Assembly: GCA_019359765.1 (NCBI GenBank)
Contig: JAHHGU010000032.1
Coordinates: forward strand, 1 to 53,993
Direction of reading: 5' to 3'
DNA: 53,993 nt
Source of the DNA: Aphanothece sp. CMT-3BRIN-NPC111
Lineage (GTDB): Bacteria > Cyanobacteriota > Cyanobacteriia > Cyanobacteriales > JAHHGU01
Shown here piece by piece: positions 25,155 through 33,545 of the stretch (its first letter is position 1; each line of letters begins with the position of its first letter). Position numbers and translations under genes: made by a program. The notes beneath the pieces were generated by a model that was given only the letters and a program-made list of their open reading frames with translations, had not been told where the DNA came from and did not search any database.

Positions 25155-25237
25155 TAGAATTATTGTTGTGTAATTGGTTAAAAAATGTAGCACCTATAAA
25201 TGCCTCATAGCTGCATTAACGGGGGAGATGAAAAATT

Positions 25238-25462
25238 GTGGCGAAGAAAAACGAAGCCGAGATTCAAGACAAAAGCTCTGGGTTTAACGCAGTTAATTTT
25301 TTTCAGGAATCTAAAGAAGAACTCGATAAAGTTGTTTGGCCCAGTCGGCAGCAATTAATTAGCGAATCAGTAGCTGTGATCTTGATGGTATCTCTGTCTG
25401 CAACAACAATTTATCTGGTTGATGAATTATTCAAGTTGCTAGCCGGGAAGGTGTTTCCATGA
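25238..25462 (+). CDS. secE: Preprotein translocase subunit SecE
   Basis: A 74-residue SecE starting with GTG at 25238, 11 bases after a GGGGGAG Shine-Dalgarno. The amphipathic helix carries FFQESKEELDKVVWPSRQQ, and one transmembrane helix lies at about 46-66. SecE clamps SecY in the Sec translocon. Its stop overlaps the ATG of nusG (ATGA at 25459-25462), so the two are translationally coupled. Confidence 0.93.
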   Translation: MAKKNEAEIQDKSSGFNAVNFFQESKEELDKVVWPSRQQLISESVAVILMVSLSATTIYLVDELFKLLAGKVFP

Positions 25463-26079
25463 CTTTTACACCCGACGAACTAGACGACGATTCCCCACAA
25501 CAGGAAGAGACGTCCACAAATGCCCGTTGGTATGCGGTTCAGGTGGCGTCTGGCTGTGAAAAGCGGGTTAAAACCAACTTGGAGCAGCGCATTCAATCGT
25601 TCGATGTTACTGACCGAATTTTACAGGTGGAGATTCCTCAAACTCCAATGGTGAAAATCCGCAAGGATGGCAGTCGCCAGCACTCAGAAGAAAAAGTCTT
25701 CCCTGGGTATGTGCTAGTCAGGATGAGGATGGATGATGACGCTTGGCAGGTTGTCAAAAATACACCTAATGTGATTAATTTTGTAGGTTCAGAACAAAAA
25801 CGCGGCTACGGTCGGGGACGCGGACACGTCAAACCACTACCCCTAAGCTTCGGTGAAGTCGAACGCATCTTTAAACAAACCAGAGAACAGGAACCAGTTG
25901 TTAAAACAGATCTGGGCGCAGGGGATAAAATTATGGTTCTGTCAGGCCCGTTTAAAGAGTTTGAAGGAGAGGTGATAGAAGTCAGCCCTGAAAGGAGCAA
26001 GTTGAAGGCGTTACTATCCATTTTTGGACGCACTACGCCTGTGGAATTAGAGTTTAATCAGGTTCAGAAACAAGGCTAA
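25459..26079 (+). CDS. nusG: Transcription termination/antitermination factor NusG
   Basis: A 206-residue NusG. After a 20-residue acidic extension comes the NGN domain ([22 protein letters not shown]..., [30 protein letters not shown]). A KOW domain follows ([45 protein letters not shown]). It binds RNA polymerase and promotes processive elongation. It overlaps secE by 4 bases and precedes rplK by 7 bases. Confidence 0.96.
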   Translation: MTFTPDELDDDSPQQEETSTNARWYAVQVASGCEKRVKTNLEQRIQSFDVTDRILQVEIPQTPMVKIRKDGSRQHSEEKVFPGYVLVRMRMDDDAWQVVKNTPNVINFVGSEQKRGYGRGRGHVKPLPLSFGEVERIFKQTREQEPVVKTDLGAGDKIMVLSGPFKEFEGEVIEVSPERSKLKALLSIFGRTTPVELEFNQVQKQG

Positions 26080-26086
26080 ACAAGAG

Positions 26087-26512
26087 ATGGCAAAGAAAGT
26101 TGTTGCAGTGATTAAATTGGCTCTCAATGCAGGGAAAGCCAACCCAGCCCCGCCAGTAGGTCCGGCACTGGGTCAGCATGGCGTCAACATTATGGCGTTC
26201 TGCAAAGAGTACAACGCCCGTACAGCTGACCAAGCGGGGATGGTGATTCCGGTAGAAATTTCTGTTTATGAAGACAGAAGTTTTACCTTTGCTCTCAAGA
26301 CTCCGCCCGCTTCCGTGTTGATTCGCAAAGCCGCTGGGGTTGAGCGAGGTTCCAACGAACCCAACAAAAAGAAAGTTGGGTCGCTGACTCGGAATCAGCT
26401 TAGAGAAATTGCTCAAACAAAAATGCCCGATCTTAATGCCAACGATATTGAGGCGGCAATGAAGATTGTGGAAGGAACTGCCCGAAATATGGGTGTGACA
26501 ATTGCTGATTAG
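26087..26512 (+). CDS. rplK: 50S ribosomal protein L11
   Basis: A 141-residue L11 with the standard N-terminal domain ([31 protein letters not shown]) and the rRNA-binding C-terminal domain ([31 protein letters not shown]). It forms the GTPase-associated stalk base with L10 and L7/L12, encoded just downstream. It starts 7 bases after nusG. Confidence 0.97.
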   Translation: MAKKVVAVIKLALNAGKANPAPPVGPALGQHGVNIMAFCKEYNARTADQAGMVIPVEISVYEDRSFTFALKTPPASVLIRKAAGVERGSNEPNKKKVGSLTRNQLREIAQTKMPDLNANDIEAAMKIVEGTARNMGVTIAD

Positions 26513-26586
26513 GGTGAAGCCTAAAGCGATGTGAGATTGTAGATTAGGGCTGTAGGGCCAGAATCAAAGCTTGTTGAGCTAGGCAA

Positions 26587-26623
26587 AATCCAAAATCCAA
26601 AATCCAAAATCCAAAATCCAAAA
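26587..26623. repeat. Tandem heptamer (TCCAAAA)n between rplK and rplA
   Basis: Five consecutive 7-bp units of TCCAAAA/AATCCAA within the rplK-rplA spacer. The same heptamer occurs at about 33511-33540 beside cobI. It is too short and has no spacers, so it is not CRISPR. Confidence 0.7.
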
Positions 26624-26672
26624 TTGATCGGGGAAGAGGCAAAGCTTCGCTAATAACCCCAGGAGTAAAAAC

Positions 26673-27380
26673 ATGACAAGAAAAGTATCACGGCGAGTCC
26701 AAGAACTACAAAAAAAAGTTGAAGACCGCCCTTATGAACCGCTAGAGGCTCTCAACCTTTTAAAAGAGACAGCCACAGCCAAATTTCCCGAATCGGCGGA
26801 AGCTCACATCCGCTTAGGAATTGACCCCAAGTATACTGACCAACAATTACGGACAACAGTCGTTCTGCCTAACGGTACTGGTCAAACGATACGGGTTGCC
26901 GTCATTGCTCGTGGGGAAAAAGTAACAGAAGCATCAAATTCAGGTGCGGATGTGGCAGGTTCAGAAGAGCTAATTGACGAAATCCAAAAAGGTCGAATGG
27001 ACTTCGACCTACTGATTGCGACACCGGATATGATGCCCCAGGTAGCAAAACTGGGTCGTATGCTGGGACCGCGTGGTTTGATGCCGTCTCCCAAGGGTGG
27101 TACTGTAACTTTTGATTTGGGGCAGGCGATCGCAGAATTTAAAGGCGGTAAGCTAGAGTTTAGAGCCGACCGCACAGGCATTGTCCATGTTCTGTTTGGT
27201 AAGGCGGCTTTCCCCTCCGAAAATTTGCTGGTGAACCTGAAGGCATTGCAGGAAACAATCGACCGCAACCGCCCTTCTGGAGCCAAAGGACGCTACTGGC
27301 GCAGCGTGTACGTATCTGCGACAATGGGACCCTCGATTCAAGTCGAGGTTAACCTTCTGCGCGACCTGAAATTAGCCTAG
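26673..27380 (+). CDS. rplA: 50S ribosomal protein L1
   Basis: A 235-residue L1. Clear segments: [59 protein letters not shown] and [21 protein letters not shown]. It binds 23S rRNA at the E-site stalk. A good AGGAG Shine-Dalgarno precedes the ATG at 26673. The spacer from rplK is longer than usual (160 bp) because of the heptamer repeat. A terminator follows. Confidence 0.97.
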   Translation: MTRKVSRRVQELQKKVEDRPYEPLEALNLLKETATAKFPESAEAHIRLGIDPKYTDQQLRTTVVLPNGTGQTIRVAVIARGEKVTEASNSGADVAGSEELIDEIQKGRMDFDLLIATPDMMPQVAKLGRMLGPRGLMPSPKGGTVTFDLGQAIAEFKGGKLEFRADRTGIVHVLFGKAAFPSENLLVNLKALQETIDRNRPSGAKGRYWRSVYVSATMGPSIQVEVNLLRDLKLA

Positions 27381-27399
27381 AAAAGAGGGGATGCGCGAT

Positions 27400-27450
27400 C
27401 GCTCCGTATCTTCAATATCCCAAATGAAAGCGGAGCGGCGATTTTATTTT
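27400..27450 (+). terminator. Terminator after rplA
   Basis: CGCTCCG (27400-27406) pairs with CGGAGCG (27431-27437), with a 24-base loop, and is followed by ATTTTATTTT. It ends about 70 bases after the rplA stop. Confidence 0.6.
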
Positions 27451-27460
27451 CTCTCTATTT

Positions 27461-27508
27461 GTGATATAATCGATAGCGCTCTTGGGAACCCCTTTCTATC
27501 CAAGAGCG
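27461..27508 (+). promoter_or_regulatory. Candidate promoter and hairpin ahead of the rplJL leader
   Basis: TGTGATATAAT contains a perfect TATAAT (27465-27470) with an upstream TG; no strong -35 box is seen at the usual distance. Seven bases later CGCTCTTGG (27477-27485) is inverted as CCAAGAGCG (27500-27508), so the transcript would begin with a 9-bp hairpin. Confidence 0.45.
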
Positions 27509-27596
27509 GCGATTGTGTCCATAAGGCTGCTTAAGTGTTGAGTGTGTGAGTTTTTGGAGTAATAACTAAAAACTAATAACTAACAACAAAATAGGC

Positions 27597-27740
27597 TTGC
27601 GCCAAAGACAGCAGGAGCTAATAGCTTAATTTCCTGCCGAGGTTGACGCCCCTAGCATTTTCCTTGCCCTCAACAACTGCATGAGTGGCTTGGTTATCAG
27701 AGTGCGAAGTGCAACCCCGGTATGAGATCCGGGGTTTTTG
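27597..27740 (+). promoter_or_regulatory. Ribosomal L10 leader (rplJ-rplL autoregulatory RNA)
   Basis: The segment holds the conserved L10-leader pattern: CCAAAGACAGCAGGAGC then CCTGCCGAGGTTGACGCC, with GCAGGA (27611-27616) pairing with TCCTGC (27632-27637). Near the end, AACCCCGG (27713-27720) and CCGGGGTT (27729-27736) form a strong hairpin followed by TTT, so it may also act as an attenuator. L10, alone or with L7/L12, binds such leaders to limit its own synthesis. The full 406-bp gap 27381-27786 is accounted for by terminator, promoter and this leader. Confidence 0.8.
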
Positions 27741-27786
27741 ATTTGGTGCTTAGATTTTGCGCTCTACACCAAGGAGGTGAGACAAG

Positions 27787-28380
27787 ATGGGTAGAACATT
27801 TGAAAATAAACAAGCGGTTGTCGCTGATCTCAAGCAAACCTTGAGCGAGTCCCAGCTGGCTGTTGTCATTGACTACCAAGGGCTGTCTGTTGCCGAAATT
27901 ACAGACTTGCGTCGGCGTCTCTTAGCCAAGGGTGCCGTTTGCAAAGTGACGAAGAACACGCTAATGCGTATCGCGGTTGACGGTAATGAAAACTGGCAAC
28001 CGATGACGGAATTTCTCAAAGGTTCTTCCGCCATTGTGCTCGTCAAAGACGACGTCAGCGGTGCCATTAAAGCGTATCAAGACTTTCAAAAAGCCGCCAA
28101 GAAAACCGAACTTCGCGGCGGCGTCATGGAAGGTCGGGCTTTAAATGAAGCCCAAGTCAAGGCGATTGGGGACTTGCCCTCGAAAGAACAGCTTATGGCT
28201 CAAATCGCTGGTGCTATCAATGGCCTAGCGACCAAGATTGCCGTAGGTATCAACGAGGTTCCGGCTTCCTTAGCACGCGGACTCCAAGCAATATCTGAAA
28301 AGGAACAAGGCAACGCCGAAGGCAATGCTGAAGGTAACGCCGAAGGCAACACCGAAAGCAATGGCGCTGCTTCGGAGTGA
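27787..28380 (+). CDS. rplJ: 50S ribosomal protein L10
   Basis: A 197-residue L10. The rRNA-binding N-terminal domain (VADLKQTLSESQLAVVIDYQGLSVAEITDLRRRL, CKVTKNTLMRIA) is followed by helix alpha-8 for L7/L12 dimers. The last 22 residues are a repetitive NAEG tail (NAEGNAEGNAEGNTESNGAASE) encoded by a 12-bp DNA repeat, making the protein longer than the usual 165-185. AAGGAGGTGA precedes the ATG. Expression is probably controlled by the L10 leader upstream. Confidence 0.95.
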   Translation: MGRTFENKQAVVADLKQTLSESQLAVVIDYQGLSVAEITDLRRRLLAKGAVCKVTKNTLMRIAVDGNENWQPMTEFLKGSSAIVLVKDDVSGAIKAYQDFQKAAKKTELRGGVMEGRALNEAQVKAIGDLPSKEQLMAQIAGAINGLATKIAVGINEVPASLARGLQAISEKEQGNAEGNAEGNAEGNTESNGAASE

Positions 28381-28490
28381 TGAGTGATGAGTGTTGAGTT
28401 AGTAGTTCTTAATTAAACACTCAAAACTTTTATTGCTTTATTTAGCTGATTCCAACTGTTTGATGTAATTGATGTCAAAGGAGTTTATCC

Positions 28491-28886
28491 ATGTCTACTA
28501 CAACTGACGACATTCTCGAAAGACTTAAATCCCTGACGCTGCTAGAAGCATCTGAACTTGTTAAGCAAATTGAAGAAGCTTTCGGTGTGAGTGCTGCGGC
28601 TCCTGCCGGTGGCATGATGATGATGGCTCCTGGTGCTGGTGGTGCTGCTCCAGCTGAAGAAGTAGAAGAGCAAACCGAGTTTAGCGTTATTCTGGACGAA
28701 GTTCCCGCTGATAAGAAGATTGCTATTCTCAAGGTGGTGAGAACCCTGACTGGTTTAGGTCTCAAGGAAGCCAAGGATTTGGTGGAATCGACACCAAAGC
28801 CAGTTAAGGAAGCAGTTGCTAAGGATGCAGCTGAAGATGCTAAAAAGCAGCTAGAGGAAGCTGGCGCAAAGGTAAGCGTCAAGTAA
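28491..28886 (+). CDS. rplL: 50S ribosomal protein L7/L12
   Basis: A 131-residue L7/L12: N-terminal dimerisation helices ([31 protein letters not shown]), an Ala/Gly/Met hinge, and the globular C-terminal domain ([68 protein letters not shown]). It recruits translation GTPases to the ribosome. AAAGGAG precedes the start. A strong terminator closes the operon. Confidence 0.97.
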   Translation: MSTTTDDILERLKSLTLLEASELVKQIEEAFGVSAAAPAGGMMMMAPGAGGAAPAEEVEEQTEFSVILDEVPADKKIAILKVVRTLTGLGLKEAKDLVESTPKPVKEAVAKDAAEDAKKQLEEAGAKVSVK

Positions 28887-28920
28887 AGGTTTTTAAAACC
28901 ACCGCTTTTATTTGTAATGG

Positions 28921-28948
28921 GGGAGCCTTAAAAAGGCTCCTTTTTTTT
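28921..28948 (+). terminator. Strong Rho-independent terminator after rplL
   Basis: GGAGCCTT (28922-28929) pairs with AAGGCTCC (28933-28940) around an AAA loop, followed by eight T. Confidence 0.93.
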
Positions 28949-29010
28949 GAGCGAGCCTATTTTATCTAATTAGTACGCAGTTCCTTTCATATATAGTAAT
29001 CATTCAGACA

Positions 29011-29039
29011 GTGGAGACGCCCTGGTAGGGCATCTCTAC
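29011..29039. repeat. GTAGAGACG-type palindrome downstream of rfbB
   Basis: GTGGAGACGCCCT (29011-29023) and AGGGCATCTCTAC (29027-29039) form a 13-bp stem with G-U pairs and a 3-base loop, one base before the rfbB stop codon on the other strand. This family now shows three members, two of them beside stop codons. Confidence 0.65.
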
Positions 29040-29040
29040 A

Positions 29041-30141
29041 TTAGGCATAGACTTGTCGATAATATGCTTGATACTCCTCGGATAAAAGTGGTTCCCACCA
29101 GTCTCGGTGGGTTAGATACCATTCAACGGTTAGCCGTAAGCCCTCTTCAATTGTTAATGAAGGAGTCCAAGCTAGCTCGGTTTTGATTTTCGTGGCATTA
29201 ATTGCATAGCGGCGATCGTGTCCTGGTCGATCCTTTACAAAGCCGATTAATTTGTGGCAAGGATGCACTGGCAGTTGTGGTGCCAATTCATCCATTAGCT
29301 GGCAAAGGGTATAAACAAGGTCGATATTTTTAACTTCGTTGTTGCCACCAATGTTATAGGTTTCACCGGGTTTTCCGCGGTGAATTACGACATCCAAAGC
29401 GGCACAATGATCTCCTACATAAAGCCAATCGCGCACATTTTGTCCATCACCATAAACGGGTAGCGGTTTTCCCAGTAAGATGTTGATGGACATCAGGGGA
29501 ATCAGCTTTTCGGGAAACTGGTAGGAACCATAGTTGTTAGAGCAATTGGTAATAATTGTGGGAACGCCATAGGTATGGTAATAAGATCGAACTAAGTGAT
29601 CGCTGCCAGCTTTAGATGCAGAGTAGGGACTATTGGGAGCATAGGGCGTGGTTTCTGTAAAGGCTGGGGCGTCTGGAGTTAGGCTACCGTAGACTTCATC
29701 GGTGGAAATATGGAGAAAGCGATACGTTGCTTCGCAACACGTTTCGCGATCGCTCGTGGCGCGTCCTCTCTTTTCCCAGTGATACCGAAAAGCTTCTAGT
29801 AGGGTGAATGTACCCACAATATTCGTTTGAATGAACACCGCAGGTCCCAAAATAGACCGATCAACGTGGGATTCAGCGGCAAAGTGAACAATTGTGTCAA
29901 TGTTTTCTTCTTGTAACAGATTGAAGACAAGGGCGCGATCGCAAATATCTCCTTGTACAAAGCGAAAGTTATTGCGATCGTCTAATGAACTGAGATTGCC
30001 CCGGTTTCCCGCATATGTGAGAGCATCAAGAACAACTACGCGATCATTGGGATAGCGATCGCACCAGTAATGGACAAAATTCGAGCCGATAAATCCCGCT
30101 CCACCAGTCACTAATAACCGACGATCTTCTTTTAAAGACAT
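29041..30141 (-). CDS. rfbB: dTDP-glucose 4,6-dehydratase
   Basis: A 366-residue extended SDR enzyme. The NAD-binding motif GGAGFIG lies at 13-19, the catalytic T147-D148-E149 in HISTDEVYGS, and Y173-x3-K177 in PYSASKAGSD; RPGHDRRYAI appears near the C-terminus. It converts dTDP-glucose to dTDP-4-keto-6-deoxyglucose, the first committed step to dTDP-rhamnose and other 6-deoxy sugars. Residues about 126-140, just before the catalytic strand, are encoded by a HIP1-containing dispersed repeat inserted in frame. That loop lies before YRFLHISTDE and may tolerate insertion. The other rml genes are not adjacent. Confidence 0.93.
   Translation of the reverse strand: MSLKEDRRLLVTGGAGFIGSNFVHYWCDRYPNDRVVVLDALTYAGNRGNLSSLDDRNNFRFVQGDICDRALVFNLLQEENIDTIVHFAAESHVDRSILGPAVFIQTNIVGTFTLLEAFRYHWEKRGRATSDRETCCEATYRFLHISTDEVYGSLTPDAPAFTETTPYAPNSPYSASKAGSDHLVRSYYHTYGVPTIITNCSNNYGSYQFPEKLIPLMSINILLGKPLPVYGDGQNVRDWLYVGDHCAALDVVIHRGKPGETYNIGGNNEVKNIDLVYTLCQLMDELAPQLPVHPCHKLIGFVKDRPGHDRRYAINATKIKTELAWTPSLTIEEGLRLTVEWYLTHRDWWEPLLSEEYQAYYRQVYA
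29721..29757. repeat. HIP1-containing dispersed repeat inside rfbB
   Basis: CGATACGTTGCTTCGCAACA followed by CGTTTCGCGATCGC differs at only a few positions from the repeat at about 3408-3442. It is in frame within rfbB, encoding about residues 129-140. Confidence 0.7.
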
Positions 30142-30197
30142 AATTACTTTTTGCTCAGTCTGATTAGACTTCTGGCAAGAATCATAATTTTTCTTTG

Positions 30198-30239
30198 AAA
30201 CGCTGAGGACACAGAGGTTAACGCAGAGGTACGCAGAGG
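30198..30239. repeat. ACACAGAGG / ACGCAGAGG direct repeats
   Basis: GGACACAGAGGTTAACGCAG and AGGTACGCAGAGG form a short cluster of CAGAGG units in the 141-bp gap between rfbB and the heptose kinase gene. It is a widely dispersed intergenic repeat type. Confidence 0.5.
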
Positions 30240-30282
30240 ATAAATCAACTTTTGCTCATTGTTCTGAAGTCGTTGTCATCTT

Positions 30283-31320
30283 CTAGAGAGTCTCTTCTTC
30301 ATCTAGCAACGCCTGTAAAGCCGCCTTCATCTCATCTGGCGTAGTCGTTGCCGTCCCAAACTGGCGCACCACAATACTCGCCGCCAAATTACCCAATACT
30401 GCTGCTTCCCAAAAAGAAGCACCTGCACACAAGCTCAACGTCAGCGCTGCCACGACCGTATCACCAGCACCAGTAACATCAAAGACATCTGTGCGATTGA
30501 ATGCTGGTACGTGATGCTCGACGCCACCTCGGTCAAACAAGCTCATACCCTCATCACCACGAGTAATCAAGATTTGCTGTGCCTGAGTTAAGTCTAAAAG
30601 GTCAAGACCTGCTTTGGTGAGGGTTGATGGAGATGCGATCGCATACCCCACTGCTTGTTCTGCCTCCGGTAGATTTGGGGTAAACAGCGTTGCACCAGCA
30701 TAACGCTTGAGATCCTGTTGAGCATCCACAATCATCCGTGAGTGGGGCAAACACGCCTCAATTACTGGCTGCGTCAGGGTTCCGTCACCATAATCCGAGC
30801 AGACAACAGCATCCACTGTCTCCAGCTGTTGTTGGATATACTTAGCCAGCTGCATTTGCAAATCCAGAACGGGTAAATTATCTGATTTTCGGTCTACCCG
30901 GACAATCTGCTGAGTCACAGACTGGCGAGCATGACCAGAAATTCGAGTTTTGGTAACTGTTGGTCGATCTGGGTCGAGTAACATTCCATTCGTATCTATC
31001 CCAGCCGCCTCAAATATGCCGCGTAGCGCTTCCCCTTGGAGATCCTTGCCCACCAGCCCCGCTACCTTCACTTTGGCTCCAAGTTTTGCCAAATTATAAA
31101 CCGCATTAGCTCCACCACCAGGCGTCTGCCTCGTGGTTTCGTGGCGCAATATCAATACTGGTGCCTCTCTAGAAATCCGCTCAACTTGACCTGTGAGAAA
31201 TTCATCCAGAGTCAAATCACCGACTACTAGCACCCGTACCTGGGTAAAGTTATCTATTAGCTCGAACAATCGCTCAGTTGAGGAAGCCAGCTGAACTGCA
31301 AAGGAAGCATCTAAATCCAT
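30283..31320 (-). CDS. PfkB-family kinase, heptose-7-phosphate kinase type
   Basis: A 345-residue ribokinase-fold enzyme. The N-terminus (VLVVGDLTLDEFLTGQVERISREAPV), PGGGANAVYNLAKLGAKV, and the PfkB signature with catalytic D287 (TGAGDTVVAAL at 283-293) match the kinase half of HldE/RfaE, which phosphorylates D-glycero-D-manno-heptose 7-phosphate at C1. The nucleotidyltransferase half is absent, so another gene would have to supply it. It lies next to rfbB, which also makes nucleotide-sugar precursors, so a cell-surface polysaccharide role is likely. Another sugar substrate cannot be excluded. Confidence 0.8.
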   Translation of the reverse strand: MDLDASFAVQLASSTERLFELIDNFTQVRVLVVGDLTLDEFLTGQVERISREAPVLILRHETTRQTPGGGANAVYNLAKLGAKVKVAGLVGKDLQGEALRGIFEAAGIDTNGMLLDPDRPTVTKTRISGHARQSVTQQIVRVDRKSDNLPVLDLQMQLAKYIQQQLETVDAVVCSDYGDGTLTQPVIEACLPHSRMIVDAQQDLKRYAGATLFTPNLPEAEQAVGYAIASPSTLTKAGLDLLDLTQAQQILITRGDEGMSLFDRGGVEHHVPAFNRTDVFDVTGAGDTVVAALTLSLCAGASFWEAAVLGNLAASIVVRQFGTATTTPDEMKAALQALLDEEETL

Positions 31321-31409
31321 AGAGAAGGGTAGTAAAACTCAGGCTTAATTATCCTTCACTTGGGCAACCGTATATTAAATTGAGTCCCAGGCGGACGGCT
31401 GCTAAGTGT

Positions 31410-32576
31410 TTACCCTGCACCGGAAGCTTGCGGAACAGTTAAACTAGGGCAAATTTTGCTGCTGTATTCATACTGGACATACACTAGGTAAGTTTTTGGC
31501 TGACCAGTGTTGTTAAATTTGACCAGTTTAACAACATCTTCCAGTGCCTTTTTATTAAAGATGGGATAACCGGAACTCTTGATCACCCTAGACTCGCTGA
31601 CGTTGTTGTTGGCATCCACCGAAACCCCAATTACAGGAGTACCTTCAAGCTTTTGAATGCAGGCTTCTTGGGGATAGCTCCCACTAATGTTAATTTCTTC
31701 CGGTTTCTGCGTTATACCCTGTTTCACCGACAAATCCACGTAATTCTGTCGTGCATCCTCATCCTTGGTGCCAGTCTCATCACGAGTGAGATCCTGCTGC
31801 CGCTGCCTTATATCTGCCAAGAGTTGCTGCTGACGCTGCTGTTCCAGCGCCGCCTGTTGAGAACTACTACCCTGTGTCGGTTGCTGAGAATTGGTATTTT
31901 TAGATATTTGGGTCTGAGGAGCGATATTTCCAGCCGTTTGACGCTGGGCGTTAAGTTTTTCAGCTAACAAAATATCGGAATTGTTAGGTTTAACAACTGA
32001 TTGAGTGCCAGATACCGTAGATGGTTGAGCGCGATTCTTATCTTGTTGGGGCTTTTGACTATTAGGCGTTTCAACTTTAGCAATAGAAAACTGCTTTCCC
32101 CGCAAAATAGGCTTGTCAAGCACTCGGTAATTCCGAGAAGCCTGCGTTTGGCTGCGCGACCTTGTTGTCTCAGGTACTCTTCTCAGAAAGGAGGTTTGGT
32201 TTAGGCGGGAAGTGCGCGGTGCTGACTGCGACCTGATTGCCGGAGGCAGGCGGATGATGGGGATGTTAGAGGACAAGTTAGCCGGGGGCAGCGGCAGCGA
32301 TCCATACGGCAGGGGTGGCTCCGGTGGCAACGGCTGCGTCTGGTAGGCAAGGGGCGGCAGCGATGAAGGTTGTGGCAGGCGATTCTGCTGTGCTGGCGTT
32401 AACTCTACCACTTTGACAGTTCCTCGCATATTCTCCTCTTCTGGTGTCGAGGACGCAGATAAAGTGGGCAGGCTTACTGCTAGTAGCCCGTGGATGCCCA
32501 AGGAGGCTAGGGCGGCAATTACAGTCGGTTGACGCACAACGTCAGGCAAGATTTGAAAAAATGAGAGGAAGGGCAT
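31410..32576 (-). CDS. TonB-like energy-transducing protein
   Basis: A 388-residue protein. One membrane helix lies near residues 18-38 (TVIAALASLGIHGLLAVSLP), then a long Pro/Gln/Ser-rich periplasmic spacer with PPLPYGSLPLPPA and a Gln-rich coiled stretch (QQAALEQQRQQQLLADIRQRQQ). The C-terminal TonB-type domain (about 300-380) includes VIGVSVDANNNVSESRVIKSSGYPIFNKKALE and YLVYVQYEY. TonB transmits proton-motive force to outer-membrane receptors. No receptor or exbB/exbD gene is in the window, so whether it is a true TonB or a related wall-spanning protein is open. Confidence 0.75.
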   Translation of the reverse strand: MPFLSFFQILPDVVRQPTVIAALASLGIHGLLAVSLPTLSASSTPEEENMRGTVKVVELTPAQQNRLPQPSSLPPLAYQTQPLPPEPPLPYGSLPLPPANLSSNIPIIRLPPAIRSQSAPRTSRLNQTSFLRRVPETTRSRSQTQASRNYRVLDKPILRGKQFSIAKVETPNSQKPQQDKNRAQPSTVSGTQSVVKPNNSDILLAEKLNAQRQTAGNIAPQTQISKNTNSQQPTQGSSSQQAALEQQRQQQLLADIRQRQQDLTRDETGTKDEDARQNYVDLSVKQGITQKPEEINISGSYPQEACIQKLEGTPVIGVSVDANNNVSESRVIKSSGYPIFNKKALEDVVKLVKFNNTGQPKTYLVYVQYEYSSKICPSLTVPQASGAG

Positions 32577-32783
32577 AGCAGGTACGATACACTTAACTGC
32601 TTTGTAGGAAGCTGGGAATCAGGTTAGATAATAAGATGTATCCCGCTCCCATATTAGTTTCACAATCTCTATCAGGACTTTGCAGGGAGAGTAAGGGGTG
32701 TGAAAAACCTACTCTTTACCCTTAGGGACGCGCTTGCCAATTACCATGGCTGTGTAAGTCCTATAAATATTAATGCCAGAATT

Positions 32784-33503
32784 TTAAATAACAGATTGTG
32801 TTACTTGCACAACTAATAGGGAAAAGTATGGCAATTTCAGACTAGGGCGATCGCTTAATCCAGCATAAATCACCTGTGTGGGTAGCGTCGCCCGTTCCAC
32901 TACCCAACTGCGTTCTAGCAATTTCCGCTGTTGTAACACTGCCCAAACCTGCTCGTAAACTGAACTGACTTTAAGCAGCACCACCACATCTGCCCAATCT
33001 AGAACGGCTTCTAACTCCTTTACATTGTAGATAGCTGGTAAAACAACAAGGCGCTGCCCACGAATCGTCAACGGCAATCCCAGTGCTGCTGCTGCTGCCA
33101 TTGGTGAACAAATGCCCGGTACTGCTTGCACTATTACCTCAGGATGCAGCTGTTGCAATGTCTGAGATAAATAAGTAAACGTGCTGTAAAAACTTATATC
33201 TCCTTCTGAGACAAAAGCCACATCTTGCCCTAACTTCAGATATTCCCAAACTTGTTCTGCTGCTAACTCCCACGCCTGAGTAAGAACAGTGTCATCCTGT
33301 ACATAAGGAAAGGTTAAAGCTAATTGCTTCTGGCTAGTATTTAACCATTGAGCCACAATCTGCTGAGCTATTCCTAGCTTGCCCTGTATCCCAGCTGGAA
33401 AAGCTACCACTGGCACACCTTGGAGAATCCGCACTCCCTTAAGCGTAATCAACTCTGGGTCACCAGGACCAACGCCAATACCGTATAGCTTGCCTATTTG
33501 CAC
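32784..33503 (-). CDS. cobI: Precorrin-2 C20-methyltransferase
   Basis: About 239 residues with a GTG start at 33503 (VQIGKLYGIGVGPGDPELITLKG). An ATG further upstream (33614) would add 37 residues read largely from AAATCC heptamer repeats (ILDFGFWILDF), so it is rejected. The tetrapyrrole methylase fold shows the SAM-binding GVGPGDPELITLK, FVSEGDISFYSTF and VPGICSPMAAAAALGLPL. The enzyme adds the C20 methyl group in cobalamin synthesis. The length agrees with CobI/CbiL. The gene is divergent from the lipase-like gene; the heptamer repeat fills the 42-bp gap. Confidence 0.88.
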   Translation of the reverse strand: MQIGKLYGIGVGPGDPELITLKGVRILQGVPVVAFPAGIQGKLGIAQQIVAQWLNTSQKQLALTFPYVQDDTVLTQAWELAAEQVWEYLKLGQDVAFVSEGDISFYSTFTYLSQTLQQLHPEVIVQAVPGICSPMAAAAALGLPLTIRGQRLVVLPAIYNVKELEAVLDWADVVVLLKVSSVYEQVWAVLQQRKLLERSWVVERATLPTQVIYAGLSDRPSLKLPYFSLLVVQVTQSVI

Positions 33504-33505
33504 AA

Positions 33506-33541
33506 TAAAATCTAAAATCCAAAATCCAAAATCTAAAATTC
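33506..33541. repeat. Tandem heptamer (AAATCCA)n between cobI and the lipase-like gene
   Basis: About five units of AAATCTA/AAATCCA fill the gap between two divergent start codons. The region must also hold both translation starts, so the repeat directly borders the 5' ends of both genes. Confidence 0.7.
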
Positions 33542-33545
33542 TTAC

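Noticed and set aside
26587..26623. Short direct repeats as a possible CRISPR array
   Set aside because: Units are only 7 bp long and adjoin one another without spacers; no cas gene is near.
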